Part shown: positions 38,494 to 47,581 of the stretch, piece after piece
Layout of the letters: every line of letters begins with the position of its first letter
Numbering within the stretch: the first letter of the stretch is position 1
Assembly (NCBI RefSeq): GCF_022340605.1
Contig: NZ_JAJDNQ010000113.1
Span: forward strand, 1-60,530
Source: Thiohalocapsa sp.
Lineage (GTDB): Bacteria; Pseudomonadota; Gammaproteobacteria; Chromatiales; Chromatiaceae
Direction of reading: 5' to 3'
DNA length: 60,530 bases
Made by a program: the position numbers and the translations under genes
Notes under the pieces: generated by a model
Database searches by the model: none
What the model was told of the DNA's origin: nothing
The model's input: only the letters and a program-made list of their open reading frames with translations

Positions 38494-38562
38494 GCATTGG
38501 TGGAGCTCGGACCCGCGCGGTGCCGAGCCGATACATTGGGCAACATCGTGAGGTGAACAGCC

Positions 38563-39048
38563 ATGGCAGTCGACATGTTCCTCGACATCGAGGGCGAAAT
38601 CGCGGGTGAAGCGCAAGACAAAGAACACAAGGACGAGATCGACGTCCTCGCCTGGAGCTGGGGCATGAGCCAGTCCGGCAGCTTCCACGTGGGTGGCGGC
38701 GGCGGCTCTGGCAAGGCGAACTTCCAGGACATCAGCGTGACGAAGTACATCGACAAGTCGTCGCCGATCCTGATGCAGTACTGCTCGAACGGCGACCACT
38801 TCCCGAGCGCCAAGCTGACCGTGCGCAAGGCCGGCAAGGAGCCCCTCGAGTATCTGACCATTCAGATGAAGAAGGTGCTCATCACATCGGTCTCCACCGG
38901 CGGCTCGGGGGGCGAGGATCGGCTGACCGAGAACGTGACGCTGAATTTCCGCGAGTTCAAAGTCGTCTACACCGAGCAGAAGCCGGACGGCTCCAAGGGC
39001 GCGCAGCCAGAGTTTGCCTGGAACATCGCGGAGAACTGCCCGGCGTGA
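38563..39048 (+). CDS. hcp: T6SS tube protein Hcp/TssD
   Basis: The 161-residue product assembles into the hexameric rings of the inner tube. The start MAVDMFLDIEGEIAGEAQD, the VLAWSWGMSQSGSFHVGGG loop, YIDKSSPILMQYCSNG and the C-terminal FREFKVVYTEQKPDG with FAWNIAEN are classic for the Hcp1 group of H1-type systems. It is full length without any extension. A hairpin precedes it and a 135-base gap follows before tagJ. Confidence 0.97.
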   Translation: MAVDMFLDIEGEIAGEAQDKEHKDEIDVLAWSWGMSQSGSFHVGGGGGSGKANFQDISVTKYIDKSSPILMQYCSNGDHFPSAKLTVRKAGKEPLEYLTIQMKKVLITSVSTGGSGGEDRLTENVTLNFREFKVVYTEQKPDGSKGAQPEFAWNIAENCPA

Positions 39049-39183
39049 TGCCAACACGGCGCCGTGCAAGAGTTCGCGCGGCTTGGCGGAAATCCGCCGC
39101 GGGCTCGGCGCGGCGCCCGGCGCGAGCCAGGTGCGGGGACCCGGGTGGTCCTCGCACCACCACCAATCCAACAGGGGAGTCGC

Positions 39184-40011
39184 ATGAACGCAGCAGAGGC
39201 CCTGCGCGAGGGCAAGCTCGTTGAAGCCCTGGCGTTGTTGCAGGACCAGGTCCGCGGCAACCCATCGGAAGCCAAGCACCGCACCTTCCTGTTCCAGTTG
39301 CTCGCGTTGCTCGGGCAATGGGACCGCGCACTGAAGCAGCTCCGGGTCGCGGGCGAGCTCGACGCCGGCACACTCGCCATGGTGCAGACCTACCGCGAGG
39401 CGTTGCAGTGCGAGGTCTTCCGCGCCGAAGTGTTCGCCGGCAAGCGCACGCCGCTGATCTTCGGCGAGCCCAAGCCCTGGATCGCCCTGCTGCTCCAGGC
39501 ACAGCGGCTGCTCGCCGAGGGTGCCGCGACGCAGGCCGCCGAGGTAGGTGCCGAGGCGCTGGACCAGGCACCGGCGACCGCAGGCGAGATCGACGGCGAA
39601 ACGTTCGCCTGGATCACGGACGGCGACACCCGACTCGGCCCCATGCTGGAGCTGATCCTGAACGGCCGCTACTACTGGGTCCCGTTCGAACACATCCAGG
39701 AGATCCGGCTCGATCCGCCGGAAGACCTGCGCGACCTCATCTGGATGCCGGCACAGATGACCTGGGCGAACGGCGGCGAGACGGTCGCGCTGATCCCGAG
39801 CCGCTATCCCGGCTCCGAGCGCTCCGACGACACCGACATCGTGCGCGCACGCAAGACCGAGTGGACCGAGCAGGAGCCGGACACCTTCCTCGGCAGCGGT
39901 CAGCGCATGCTGTTCACCGACCAGGGTGAATACGCGCTGTTCGACACGCGTGTCGTGACGCTGCGGCCGAGCATCGACGACGAAGCACCGGCCGAGGCCG
40001 ACCTTGCCTGA
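39184..40011 (+). CDS. tagJ: T6SS accessory protein TagJ (ImpE family)
   Basis: The 275-residue product has an N-terminal TPR-like helical part (EALREGKLVEALALLQDQVRGNPSEAKHRTFLFQLLALLGQWDRA in three helices, residues 1-50) and a C-terminal ImpE domain with GRYYWVPFEHIQEIRLDPPEDLRDLIW. TagJ binds the sheath subunit TssB/ClpV and tunes sheath recycling in H1-type systems. The ATG at 39184 follows AGGGGAG and is preferred over an upstream frame extension. Between hcp and this gene a short GGCGG-AAAT-CCGCC hairpin lies near 39085. Confidence 0.92.
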   Translation: MNAAEALREGKLVEALALLQDQVRGNPSEAKHRTFLFQLLALLGQWDRALKQLRVAGELDAGTLAMVQTYREALQCEVFRAEVFAGKRTPLIFGEPKPWIALLLQAQRLLAEGAATQAAEVGAEALDQAPATAGEIDGETFAWITDGDTRLGPMLELILNGRYYWVPFEHIQEIRLDPPEDLRDLIWMPAQMTWANGGETVALIPSRYPGSERSDDTDIVRARKTEWTEQEPDTFLGSGQRMLFTDQGEYALFDTRVVTLRPSIDDEAPAEADLA

Positions 40012-40507
40012 GCTGACCCACAAGGAACGCCTGCAGCCCTCGCTGCTCGACCGCCTCACGGACGACGAGCCCAGCCGGCAGGTCGAATCCCGCGAGCAGC
40101 GGGTGTTCTCGCTGACGCGGCTGCGCGAGGCCGTGCTGCGCGACCTCGCCTGGCTCCTGAATACCACCAACCTGGCGGCCGGCACCGATCTGGACGCCTA
40201 CCCCGAGGTGCGCCACTCGGTGCTCAACTACGGCATCCCGGATCTGTCGGGCGTGTCCGTTTCCAGTGCGAACATCGCCGAGCTGGAGCGCGAGCTGCGC
40301 CAGGCCATCATCGACTTCGAGCCCCGCATCCTGAGCCACAGCCTCGCCGTGCGGCTGGAGGCCAACAAGTCGCAGATGAGCCATAACGCCATGACCTTCC
40401 TGATCGAAGGCGAGCTCTGGGCGCAGCCGGTACCGCTGCGCATGTATCTCAAGACCGAGATCGACCTCGACATCGGCGATGTCAAGGTCACGGACTACGT
40501 CGGCTGA
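40004..40507 (+). CDS. tssE: T6SS baseplate protein TssE (gp25-like)
   Basis: The 167-residue gp25/GPW-fold product nucleates sheath polymerisation at the baseplate. Family features are ERLQPSLLDRLTDDEP, the REAVLRDLAWLLNTTN helix, HSVLNYGIPDLSG and IDFEPRILSHSLAV (containing the conserved E-x-R). The start is a TTG that overlaps the last codons of tagJ, so translation is coupled and probably kept low, fitting a protein needed in few copies. Confidence 0.93.
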   Translation: MPELTHKERLQPSLLDRLTDDEPSRQVESREQRVFSLTRLREAVLRDLAWLLNTTNLAAGTDLDAYPEVRHSVLNYGIPDLSGVSVSSANIAELERELRQAIIDFEPRILSHSLAVRLEANKSQMSHNAMTFLIEGELWAQPVPLRMYLKTEIDLDIGDVKVTDYVG

Positions 40508-40534
40508 CCCACTGCCCCTGCACCGCGCACCACA

Positions 40535-42409
40535 GTGGACCCAAGGCTCCTCGACTACTACAACCGCGAGCTGCGCTTCATCCGCGAGATGGGCGGCGAG
40601 TTCGCCCGCGCCTATCCGAAGATCGCGGGCCGGCTCGGTCTCGACAGCTTCGAGTGCGCGGACCCTTACGTGGAGCGGCTGCTGGAGGGCTTCGCCTTCC
40701 TCGCCGCGCGGGTGCAGCTCAAGCTCGATGCCGAGTTTCCGCGCTTCACGCAGCATCTGCTCGAGAGCGTCTATCCGAACTTCCTGGCGCCAGTGCCGTC
40801 CATGACGGTGCTGCAGTTCCAGCCAGACCTGGCCGAGGGCGCCCTCGCCGAGGGCTTCCCGATCCGGCGCGACACCGTGGTCAAGAGCGTGCTCGGCCGC
40901 GGCGACCGCACCGCCTGCGAGTACCGCACCGCCCACGACGTCACCCTGTGGCCGTTGCAGCTCGCCGATGCCCGCTACCTGCACGGCTCCGCCCTCACCA
41001 ACTCGGGTGGCGACATCCCCAAGGCGGCGGCCGCGGCGCTGGTGCTTCGGCTACGCGCCACCGCGAGCCTCACCTTCGACAAGCTCGCCCTGGACCGGCT
41101 GCCGATCTTCCTGCGCGGCAGCGACGAGCTGCGCATGCGCGTCTACGAGCAGCTCGTGGGGCATGCCTTGGGTGTGGTGATCCAACCGGCGGGGCCGGAG
41201 CCGGCCTGGCGCGAGCATCTGCACCGCGACTGCGTGCAACAGCTCGGCTTCGACGACGCGCACGCGCTGCTGCCGCGCAGCCCCCGCTCCTTCCAGGGCT
41301 ATCGGCTGCTGCAAGAGTATTTTGCCTTTCCGGACCGTTTCCTGTTCGTCGAGCTCACGGGGCTCGCGCGGGGCGTGCGCCGCCACCAGGGCGACGAGCT
41401 GGAGCTGGTGGTCCTGCTGGACCGCCACGATCAGGCCCTGGAGGACAGCTTCGACGCCGAGCTGTTCGCGCTCTTCTGCACCCCCGCCATCAACCTGTTC
41501 CCGAAGCGCTCGGACCGCATCCACCTGAGCGGCCGGACCGAGGAGTACCACGTCGTCATGGACCGCACCCGGCCCATGGACTACGAGGTGCACAGCATCC
41601 AGACCCTCACCGGCTACGGCGTCGGCGTGGAGCCGGAACAGACCTTCCAGCCCTTCTACGCCCCGCATGAATGGATCAGCGGGCGCGAGCACCGTGCCTT
41701 CTACAGCCTGCACCGGGAGCCGCGGGTGCTGTCCGGCGAGCAGCGCCGCGCCGGCTCGCGCTCCAGCTACGTCGGCAGCGAGGTGTTCATCGCGCTGGTG
41801 GACGGCGACGAGACCCCCTATCGCACCGACCTGCGCCAGCTCGGGATCAGCGCGCTCTGCACCAACCGCGACCTGCCGCTGTCGCTGTCACTGGGCGTCG
41901 GCGACACGGACTTCACCATGAGCACCGGCGCCCCGGTGCACGCGGTGCGCGCCATGCTCACGCCAACGCGGCCACGGCCAGCGTTCCCCGAGGGCGACAC
42001 CGCCTGGCGCCTGGTGAGCCATTTGTCGCTCAACTACCTGTCCATCTGCGACAGCAGCCCCGAGGAGGGCGCCGCCGCGCTGCGCGAGCTGCTGGAACTG
42101 TATGCCAACGCCTCCGACCCGGCTATTCGCGAGCAGATCAAGGGCGTGCGGAGCATTCGCTCGCGGGCCGACACGGACCGCTTGCCGGGGCCGGGACCGG
42201 CCTTCTTCGCCCGCGGTCTGGTGCTGACGCTGGAACTGGACAAGGCCGCCTTCGAGGGCAGCGGCATGTTCCTGTTCAGCGCGGTGATGGAGCAGTTCTT
42301 CGCCAAGTACGTCTCCATCAATGCCTGGACCAAGACCATCGTGCGCACGAGCGATGGCGACGAGGTGATGCGGTGGCCGACGAGAATCGGACGACGTCAC
42401 AGGCTGTAG
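40535..42409 (+). CDS. tssF: T6SS baseplate wedge protein TssF
   Basis: The 624-residue product starts at a GTG: VDPRLLDYYNRELRFIREMGGEFARAYPKIAGRL is the canonical N-terminus. DPYVERLLEGFAFLAARVQLKLDAEFPRFTQHLLE and the later HPRLSLNYLS-type segment (LVSHLSLNYLSI) are also typical. It is full length. Its last 37 bases overlap tssG in another frame, so the two wedge proteins, which form a TssF2-TssG complex, are translationally coupled. Confidence 0.95.
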   Translation: MDPRLLDYYNRELRFIREMGGEFARAYPKIAGRLGLDSFECADPYVERLLEGFAFLAARVQLKLDAEFPRFTQHLLESVYPNFLAPVPSMTVLQFQPDLAEGALAEGFPIRRDTVVKSVLGRGDRTACEYRTAHDVTLWPLQLADARYLHGSALTNSGGDIPKAAAAALVLRLRATASLTFDKLALDRLPIFLRGSDELRMRVYEQLVGHALGVVIQPAGPEPAWREHLHRDCVQQLGFDDAHALLPRSPRSFQGYRLLQEYFAFPDRFLFVELTGLARGVRRHQGDELELVVLLDRHDQALEDSFDAELFALFCTPAINLFPKRSDRIHLSGRTEEYHVVMDRTRPMDYEVHSIQTLTGYGVGVEPEQTFQPFYAPHEWISGREHRAFYSLHREPRVLSGEQRRAGSRSSYVGSEVFIALVDGDETPYRTDLRQLGISALCTNRDLPLSLSLGVGDTDFTMSTGAPVHAVRAMLTPTRPRPAFPEGDTAWRLVSHLSLNYLSICDSSPEEGAAALRELLELYANASDPAIREQIKGVRSIRSRADTDRLPGPGPAFFARGLVLTLELDKAAFEGSGMFLFSAVMEQFFAKYVSINAWTKTIVRTSDGDEVMRWPTRIGRRHRL

Positions 42410-43419
42410 CCCTGTTCGAGCAGCTGCGGGCGGCGCCTTACAGCTTTCACTTCTTCGAGGCGCTGCGCCGGCTCGAGTGCGCCCACCCGGACCGGCCGCG
42501 GCTCGGCACCGCGCCGCGCCCGGCGGACGACGTGGTGCGCCTCGGGCAAGAGGTCTCGCTCAACTTCGCGCCCTCCACACTCGCCGACTTCGTGCCCGGC
42601 GAGGCCGGCGCTCCGCCGCTGCTAACGGTCTACTTCCTCGGCCTGTTCGGTCCGCAGGGACCGTTGCCACTGCACCTCTCGGACTATGCCCGGCAGCGGC
42701 TCGCCAACGTCCACGACGCCACCCTGTCGCGCTTCGCGGACATCTTCCATCATCGGATGCTGTCGCTGTTCTACCGCGCCTGGGCCGATGCGCGCCCTAC
42801 GGTCAGCTTCGACCGCCCGGACAGCGACCGCTTCTCCACCTACGTCGCCGCCACCTGCGGGCTCGGCTCGCCGAGCCTGCGCGACCGCGACGCCGTACCG
42901 GACATCGGCAAGCTCCACTACGCCGGGCTGCTCGCCGCGCAGACCCGCCACGCCGAGGGGCTCATCGCGCTGCTGACGGACTTCTTCCGCCTGCCGGTGG
43001 CGCTGGAGGAGTTCGTCGGCCACTGGATGACGCTGCCGGTGGAGAGCCGCTGGCGGCTCGGCGAGTCGCCGCGCACCGGGGCGCTCGGCGTCGGCACCAT
43101 CGTCGGCGCGCGCGTCTGGGACCGGCAGTACAAGTTCCGCATCGTCTTCGGCCCGCTGGACCGGGACGACTTCGAGCGCCTGCTGCCGGGCGGCGAGTAC
43201 CTGCCGCGGCTGCTGGCACTGGTGCGCAACTACGTCGGCGACGAGCTGGTCTGGGACTTGAACCTGATCCTAAAGAAGGAGCAGGTGCCGCCGCTCGCCC
43301 TCGGTGGCAGCGGCCGGCTCGGCTGGTCCACCTGGGCCATCAGCGGCACACCCACGGACGACGCCGACGATCTGTACCTGCACCCGCTGCGGCATGTGGA
43401 GGCCACCGAGACGCCTTGA
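42373..43419 (+). CDS. tssG: T6SS baseplate wedge protein TssG
   Basis: The 348-residue product has the family start LFEQLRAAPYSFHFFEALRRLE and the segments VSLNFAPSTLADF, YFLGLFGPQGPLPLHLSDYARQR and FHHRMLSLFYRAWADARP, then SRWRLG and LGVGTIVGARVWDRQYKFRI. I place the start at the GTG at 42373, seven bases after a GAGG box; this gives the normal length and N-terminus and an overlap with tssF. Confidence 0.95.
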   Translation: MADENRTTSQAVALFEQLRAAPYSFHFFEALRRLECAHPDRPRLGTAPRPADDVVRLGQEVSLNFAPSTLADFVPGEAGAPPLLTVYFLGLFGPQGPLPLHLSDYARQRLANVHDATLSRFADIFHHRMLSLFYRAWADARPTVSFDRPDSDRFSTYVAATCGLGSPSLRDRDAVPDIGKLHYAGLLAAQTRHAEGLIALLTDFFRLPVALEEFVGHWMTLPVESRWRLGESPRTGALGVGTIVGARVWDRQYKFRIVFGPLDRDDFERLLPGGEYLPRLLALVRNYVGDELVWDLNLILKKEQVPPLALGGSGRLGWSTWAISGTPTDDADDLYLHPLRHVEATETP

Positions 43420-43528
43420 GCGCAGACCGAAGGGTTCGCGCGAGCCGAACGGCCGGCTCCAACAGCCGCTCCAGCATTTGCTTAGACGATCGCGGCGCGC
43501 CGCGCACAGCCAAACGAGGAAGCCAGTC

Positions 43529-46285
43529 ATGACCGAGATCAGCCGTGTCGCACTGTTCGGGAAGCTCAACCAGATCGGCTACAAGGCCATCGAGAGCGCC
43601 ACCGTGTTCTGCAAGCTGCGGGGCAATCCCTACGTCGAGCTGGTGCACTGGATTCATCAGATCCTGCAACTGCCGGACTCCGACCTGCACCGCATCGTCA
43701 AGCAGTTCAGCCTGGAGCCCTCGAGGCTCGCCCGGGACATCACCGAGTCGCTGGACCGCCTGCCGCGCGGGTCCACGTCCATCTCGGATCTCTCCTCGCA
43801 CGTCGAGGAGGCCGTCGAGCGCGGCTGGGTCTACGGCTCGCTGCTGTTTAAGGAGTACCAGGTGCGCACGGGCTTCCTGGTGGTGGGCATCCTGAAGACG
43901 CCGGGGCTGCGCAACGCCCTGGCCGGCATCTCCAAGGAGTTCGACAAGGTCAAGGTCGAGACCCTCATCGAGCGCTGGTCCGAGGTCGTCGGCGGCTCGC
44001 CCGAGGACGCCATGGTGGCGCAGGACGGCACCATGGCCGGCAGCGCCGGCAGCCCCGGCGAGGCGAGCGGCGCCATCGCACCGGCGCAGATGGGCAAGCA
44101 GGAGGCGCTGGCACGCTTCACCGTGGACCTCACCGCCCAGGCCGCCAAGGGCGAGATGGACCCCATCGTCGGCCGCGATGAAGAAGTCCGGCAGATCATC
44201 GATATCCTCATGCGCCGGCGCCAGAACAATCCCATCCTCACCGGCGAGGCCGGCGTCGGCAAGACCGCCGTCGTCGAGGGCTTCGCGCAGAAGATCGCCG
44301 CCGGCGACGTCCCGCCACCGCTCAAGGACGTGAGCCTGCTCACCCTGGACGTGGGCCTGCTCCAGGCCGGCGCCAGCATGAAGGGCGAGTTCGAGCAGCG
44401 CCTGCGCCAGGTCATCGAGGAGGTGCAGGCGTCCGAAAAGCCCATCATCCTGTTCATCGACGAGGCGCACACCCTGGTGGGCGCCGGCGGTGCCGCCGGC
44501 ACCGGCGATGCCGCCAACCTGCTCAAGCCCGCGCTCGCCCGCGGCACGCTGCGCACCGTCGCCGCCACCACCTGGGCGGAGTACAAGAAGCACATCGAGA
44601 AGGACCCGGCCCTGACCCGCCGCTTCCAGGTGGTGCAGGTGGAGGAGCCGAGCGAGGAGAAGGCCATCCTGATGATGCGCGGCGTCGTCTCCACCATGGA
44701 AAAGCACCACAAGCTGCAGGTGCTCGACGAGGCGCTGGAGGCCGCCGTCAAGCTCTCGCACCGCTACATCCCGGCGCGGCAGCTCCCGGACAAGTCCGTG
44801 AGCCTGCTCGACACCGCCTGCGCCCGCGTCGCCATTAGCCAGCACGCCGTGCCGCCGGAGGTGGACGACTGCAAAAAGCGCATCGACGCCCTGGAGAACG
44901 AGCTCGCCATCATCGGCCGCGAGACCGCCGTCGGCGTCGAGACCGCCGAGCGCGAGGCCGCCGCCCGAGAGCAACTCGCCGAGCAGCGCACCCTCTACAC
45001 CGACCTCAAGGCGCGCTGGACGCAGGAGCGCGAGCTGGTGCACCAGATCCTGGAGCTGCGCGCCAAGCTGCGCGGTGGTGCCGGCGGCGACTCGTCACCG
45101 GCGGCGGCAGCCGCGGGCAACGCGGGCACTCGAGCCACGGCAACAGACCAGGCGGACCCGGCACCGGCCACCGACGCGGCGCCGACCGGCGCGGAGCGCG
45201 ACGCCCTGCTGACCAAGCTCAAGGCGCTGCAAGCCGAGTTGCACGAGCACCAGGGCGAGCGCCCGCTGATCCTGCCCACCGTGGACCAGCAAGCCGTCGC
45301 CTCCGTGGTGGAGGACTGGACCGGCATCCCCGTCGGTCGCATGGTCAAGAACGAGGCCGAGGCCATCCTCAAGCTCGCCGACACCCTGGAGCAGCGCATC
45401 ATCGGCCAGCGCCACGCCCTGGAGATGATCGCCCGGCGCATCCAGACCTCCCGCGCCAAGCTCGACAACCCCAACAAGCCCATCGGCGTCTTCATGCTCG
45501 CCGGCACCTCCGGCGTCGGCAAGACCGAGACCGCGCTCGCCCTGGCCGAGGCCCTCTATGGCGGCGAGCAGAACGTCATCACCATCAACATGAGCGAGTT
45601 CCAGGAGGCGCACACCGTCTCCACGCTCAAGGGCTCGCCCCCCGGCTACGTCGGCTACGGCGAAGGCGGCGTGCTCACCGAGGCCGTGCGCCGGCGCCCC
45701 TACAGCGTCGTGCTGCTGGACGAGGTCGAAAAGGCGCACCCGGACGTGCACGAGATCTTCTTCCAGGTCTTCGACAAGGGCCACATGGAAGACGGCGAGG
45801 GCCGCACCATCGACTTCAAGAACACCCTCATCCTCCTCACCACCAACGCCGGCACCGACCTCATCACCAGCCTCTGCGCCGACCCGGACCTGATGCCCGA
45901 CGCCGAGGGCATGGCCAAGGCCCTGCGCGAGCCGCTGCTCAAGGTGTTCCCGCCCGCGCTGCTCGGGCGCCTCGTCACCATCCCCTACTACCCCCTCAAC
46001 GACGAGATGATCGGCGCCATCGCCCGCCTCCAGCTCGGCCGCATCGAGCGCCGCATCCTGGAGAACCACAAGATCCCCTTCAGCTACGACCCGGAGGTGG
46101 TCCAGCTCATCGCCGAGCGCTGCACGGAGTTGGAAAGCGGCGGGCGCATGATCGACGCCATCCTCACCAACACCGTGCTGCCGCGCATCAGCGAGGAATT
46201 CCTGCGCCGCATGATGGAAGGCCAGTCCATCGAGCGGGTGCACGTCAGCGTCGCCGACGGGGAGTTCAGCTACGCGTTCGAGTGA
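43529..46285 (+). CDS. clpV: T6SS sheath-recycling AAA+ ATPase ClpV/TssH
   Basis: The 918-residue ClpB-type hexameric unfoldase strips contracted sheaths. The N-domain (1-160) binds TssC. AAA-1 has Walker A GEAGVGKTA (near 250) and Walker B IILFIDEAH. A coiled-coil middle domain (about 420-560) is enlarged by an Ala/Asp/Thr-rich insert. AAA-2 has GTSGVGKTE and VVLLDEVEKAHPDVHE. The C-terminus ends SVADGEFSYAFE. The ATG at 43529 follows GAGGA; the start MTEISRVALFGKLN is typical of ClpV. It is the last gene of the T6SS block. Confidence 0.97.
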   Translation: MTEISRVALFGKLNQIGYKAIESATVFCKLRGNPYVELVHWIHQILQLPDSDLHRIVKQFSLEPSRLARDITESLDRLPRGSTSISDLSSHVEEAVERGWVYGSLLFKEYQVRTGFLVVGILKTPGLRNALAGISKEFDKVKVETLIERWSEVVGGSPEDAMVAQDGTMAGSAGSPGEASGAIAPAQMGKQEALARFTVDLTAQAAKGEMDPIVGRDEEVRQIIDILMRRRQNNPILTGEAGVGKTAVVEGFAQKIAAGDVPPPLKDVSLLTLDVGLLQAGASMKGEFEQRLRQVIEEVQASEKPIILFIDEAHTLVGAGGAAGTGDAANLLKPALARGTLRTVAATTWAEYKKHIEKDPALTRRFQVVQVEEPSEEKAILMMRGVVSTMEKHHKLQVLDEALEAAVKLSHRYIPARQLPDKSVSLLDTACARVAISQHAVPPEVDDCKKRIDALENELAIIGRETAVGVETAEREAAAREQLAEQRTLYTDLKARWTQERELVHQILELRAKLRGGAGGDSSPAAAAAGNAGTRATATDQADPAPATDAAPTGAERDALLTKLKALQAELHEHQGERPLILPTVDQQAVASVVEDWTGIPVGRMVKNEAEAILKLADTLEQRIIGQRHALEMIARRIQTSRAKLDNPNKPIGVFMLAGTSGVGKTETALALAEALYGGEQNVITINMSEFQEAHTVSTLKGSPPGYVGYGEGGVLTEAVRRRPYSVVLLDEVEKAHPDVHEIFFQVFDKGHMEDGEGRTIDFKNTLILLTTNAGTDLITSLCADPDLMPDAEGMAKALREPLLKVFPPALLGRLVTIPYYPLNDEMIGAIARLQLGRIERRILENHKIPFSYDPEVVQLIAERCTELESGGRMIDAILTNTVLPRISEEFLRRMMEGQSIERVHVSVADGEFSYAFE

Positions 46286-46345
46286 GGAGCAGTGAAAAAA
46301 ATCCCTGTTGCGGCTTCGATTCCGGCGGCCATCGTAGCGGCCCTT

Positions 46346-46490
46346 GTGGGAGCGGCACTCTCGGTGCCGCGACCGGCGGCGCGGCAGCCCATGCAGGCCT
46401 GAGCAACTGCGAGGCGGCAGACCACCGCGCGGCGCCCATCGCGCCACGAAAGGCAGTGGCGCTCCCACACTGCCGGCGCCTCTGGAGAGA
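46346..46490. repeat. REPIN-like element, copy A
   Basis: A REP unit at 46346-46373 (GTGGGAGC then stem GCGGCAC/GTGCCGC) is followed about 100 bases later by a second, inverted unit around 46452-46480 (on the minus strand GTGGGAGCGCCAC-loop-GTGGCGC). Two REP units facing each other form the mobile REPIN unit. The intervening sequence is similar to the minus strand of 48540-48670, so this is one of two related copies flanking the next 2 kb. Confidence 0.7.
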
Positions 46491-46583
46491 ACGGGGTCAA
46501 GCCTTGTAATGATGCACTATGCTTGAATGCAAGAACCGCCCCTTATGTGATGTGACCCTCCCCCCTTAATGTGACCCCTTATG

Positions 46584-46871
46584 TCACGGATAACGTTGAG
46601 GCTCGAAGGTATCGTAGTGACCGCCGATGGCGAAGATATGGATATGTGAATCGTCAAATCTATAAACGAGTCGGTCGTTCTGGCTGAGTCGCCTAGACCA
46701 AAAGCCTGTAAGGTTGTGCCGCAGCGCTTCGGGCTTACCCAAACCCGTCGTCGGATCTCCGCGCACCATTTCCTTAAGAATCGCGCAGAGGTTCTTGTGC
46801 ATCCGTTTATCTCGCTGCCGAAGATCCTCGTACATCTCCCATGATTTACCTTCAAACACCAACGATCTCAT
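46584..46871 (-). CDS. yoeB: YoeB-family mRNA interferase toxin
   Basis: The 95-residue RelE-fold toxin cleaves mRNA on the ribosome. It matches YoeB closely in its core: GKPEALRHNLTGFWSRRLSQNDRLVY. Catalytic residues are present (Glu48, Arg67, and His85-Tyr86 at the end of IGGHY). Nine extra residues follow the usual C-terminus. The ATG at 46871 overlaps the end of the antitoxin gene by 20 bases, the usual order and coupling. It is more AT-rich than its neighbours, a sign of transfer. Confidence 0.93.
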   Translation of the reverse strand: MRSLVFEGKSWEMYEDLRQRDKRMHKNLCAILKEMVRGDPTTGLGKPEALRHNLTGFWSRRLSQNDRLVYRFDDSHIHIFAIGGHYDTFEPQRYP

Positions 46872-47130
46872 CGAGCTGCTCTTTCGTCGGGGCATATCCG
46901 GTGCGTGTCGCGTGGGTTGTGCTGGAATCCGCAATCTGGCGCATTAGGCTGGTGTTCTGGAGCACATACAGCGTTTCCTGGTCTCGCTCCCAATCCTCGG
47001 CGCTCATCACGACAAAATCAGATCCGTTACGTCGGGTTACACGCAGGGGCGAATGCTGGCTAACCACTTGTTCCACGAAGGTTTTTAGGCTATCACGAAA
47101 CTTGTTTACGGTGGTTGAGTCCATGGGCAT
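46852..47130 (-). CDS. yefM: YefM/Phd-family antitoxin
   Basis: The 92-residue product has the Phd/YefM DNA-binding N-terminus (NKFRDSLKTFVEQVVSQHSPLRVTRRNGSDFVVMSAEDWERDQETLYVLQN in three strands and helices) and a flexible C-terminal toxin-neutralising tail. It represses its own operon with YoeB. I start it at the ATG at 47130; a second ATG six bases later is possible. The frame is open further upstream only because it joins a group II intron RT remnant. Confidence 0.9.
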   Translation of the reverse strand: MPMDSTTVNKFRDSLKTFVEQVVSQHSPLRVTRRNGSDFVVMSAEDWERDQETLYVLQNTSLMRQIADSSTTHATRTGYAPTKEQLDEIVGV

Positions 47131-47244
47131 GCCTCTGTTGCAGTACGGTGATACCGTACAGTCTAGAAGGAATGCTTTGGCAAGGCAATCCAGCCGACGT
47201 CCAACGATAGGGTCACGTCCAACGATGGGTCTTGCAATCCAGCA

Positions 47245-47447
47245 TTGCCGGCCTTGATCATCGTTCCGGCCACCTGCGCGGGCTCGCCGCGTAATCAGGC
47301 CATTGGCGAGAACACCAGTGCGCAGAGTCTTGCCCGTAACGCGCAGGATGCGCCTGTCCGGAAGGTGTTCCCCGACGCGGGCGATGAGCCGGTCGTGGTG
47401 GATTTGGTCGAACAACTGCGCCAAATCCAAATCTACGACCTAGGAGC
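47245..47447 (-). pseudogene. Fragment of a group II intron reverse transcriptase
   Basis: On the minus strand, frame-open sequence from about 47447 reads VVDLDLAQLFDQIHHDRLIARV and then HLPDRRILRVTGKTLRTGVLANG, which matches the RT palm block of group II intron-encoded proteins (D-x-x-x-F-D motif). Nothing else of the protein or the ribozyme is visible. The fragment runs into unrelated sequence on both sides; a frame fusion with the antitoxin is accidental. Confidence 0.75.
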
Positions 47448-47581
47448 CTGTCCAACTTGGGCGCGGCACTCGGCGCCAGCAGGGTTCGCTGGTAGGAAAG
47501 ATAAGACAGTCTTGCGGATGTGGGCGTTGCCGGCGTTGAGCGCCTAAAATATCGCCCACGCCACGGCCGAGCGCCCTGCCC

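Noticed and set aside
41671..42372. The open frame upstream of tssG as an N-terminal extension
   Set aside because: It overlaps tssF in another frame and is low-complexity; TssG homology begins just after the GTG at 42373.
47448..47581. Sequence with GGAGCCTGTCCAAC as an insertion-sequence end
   Set aside because: Only one possible terminal repeat is visible and no partner end or target duplication was found.
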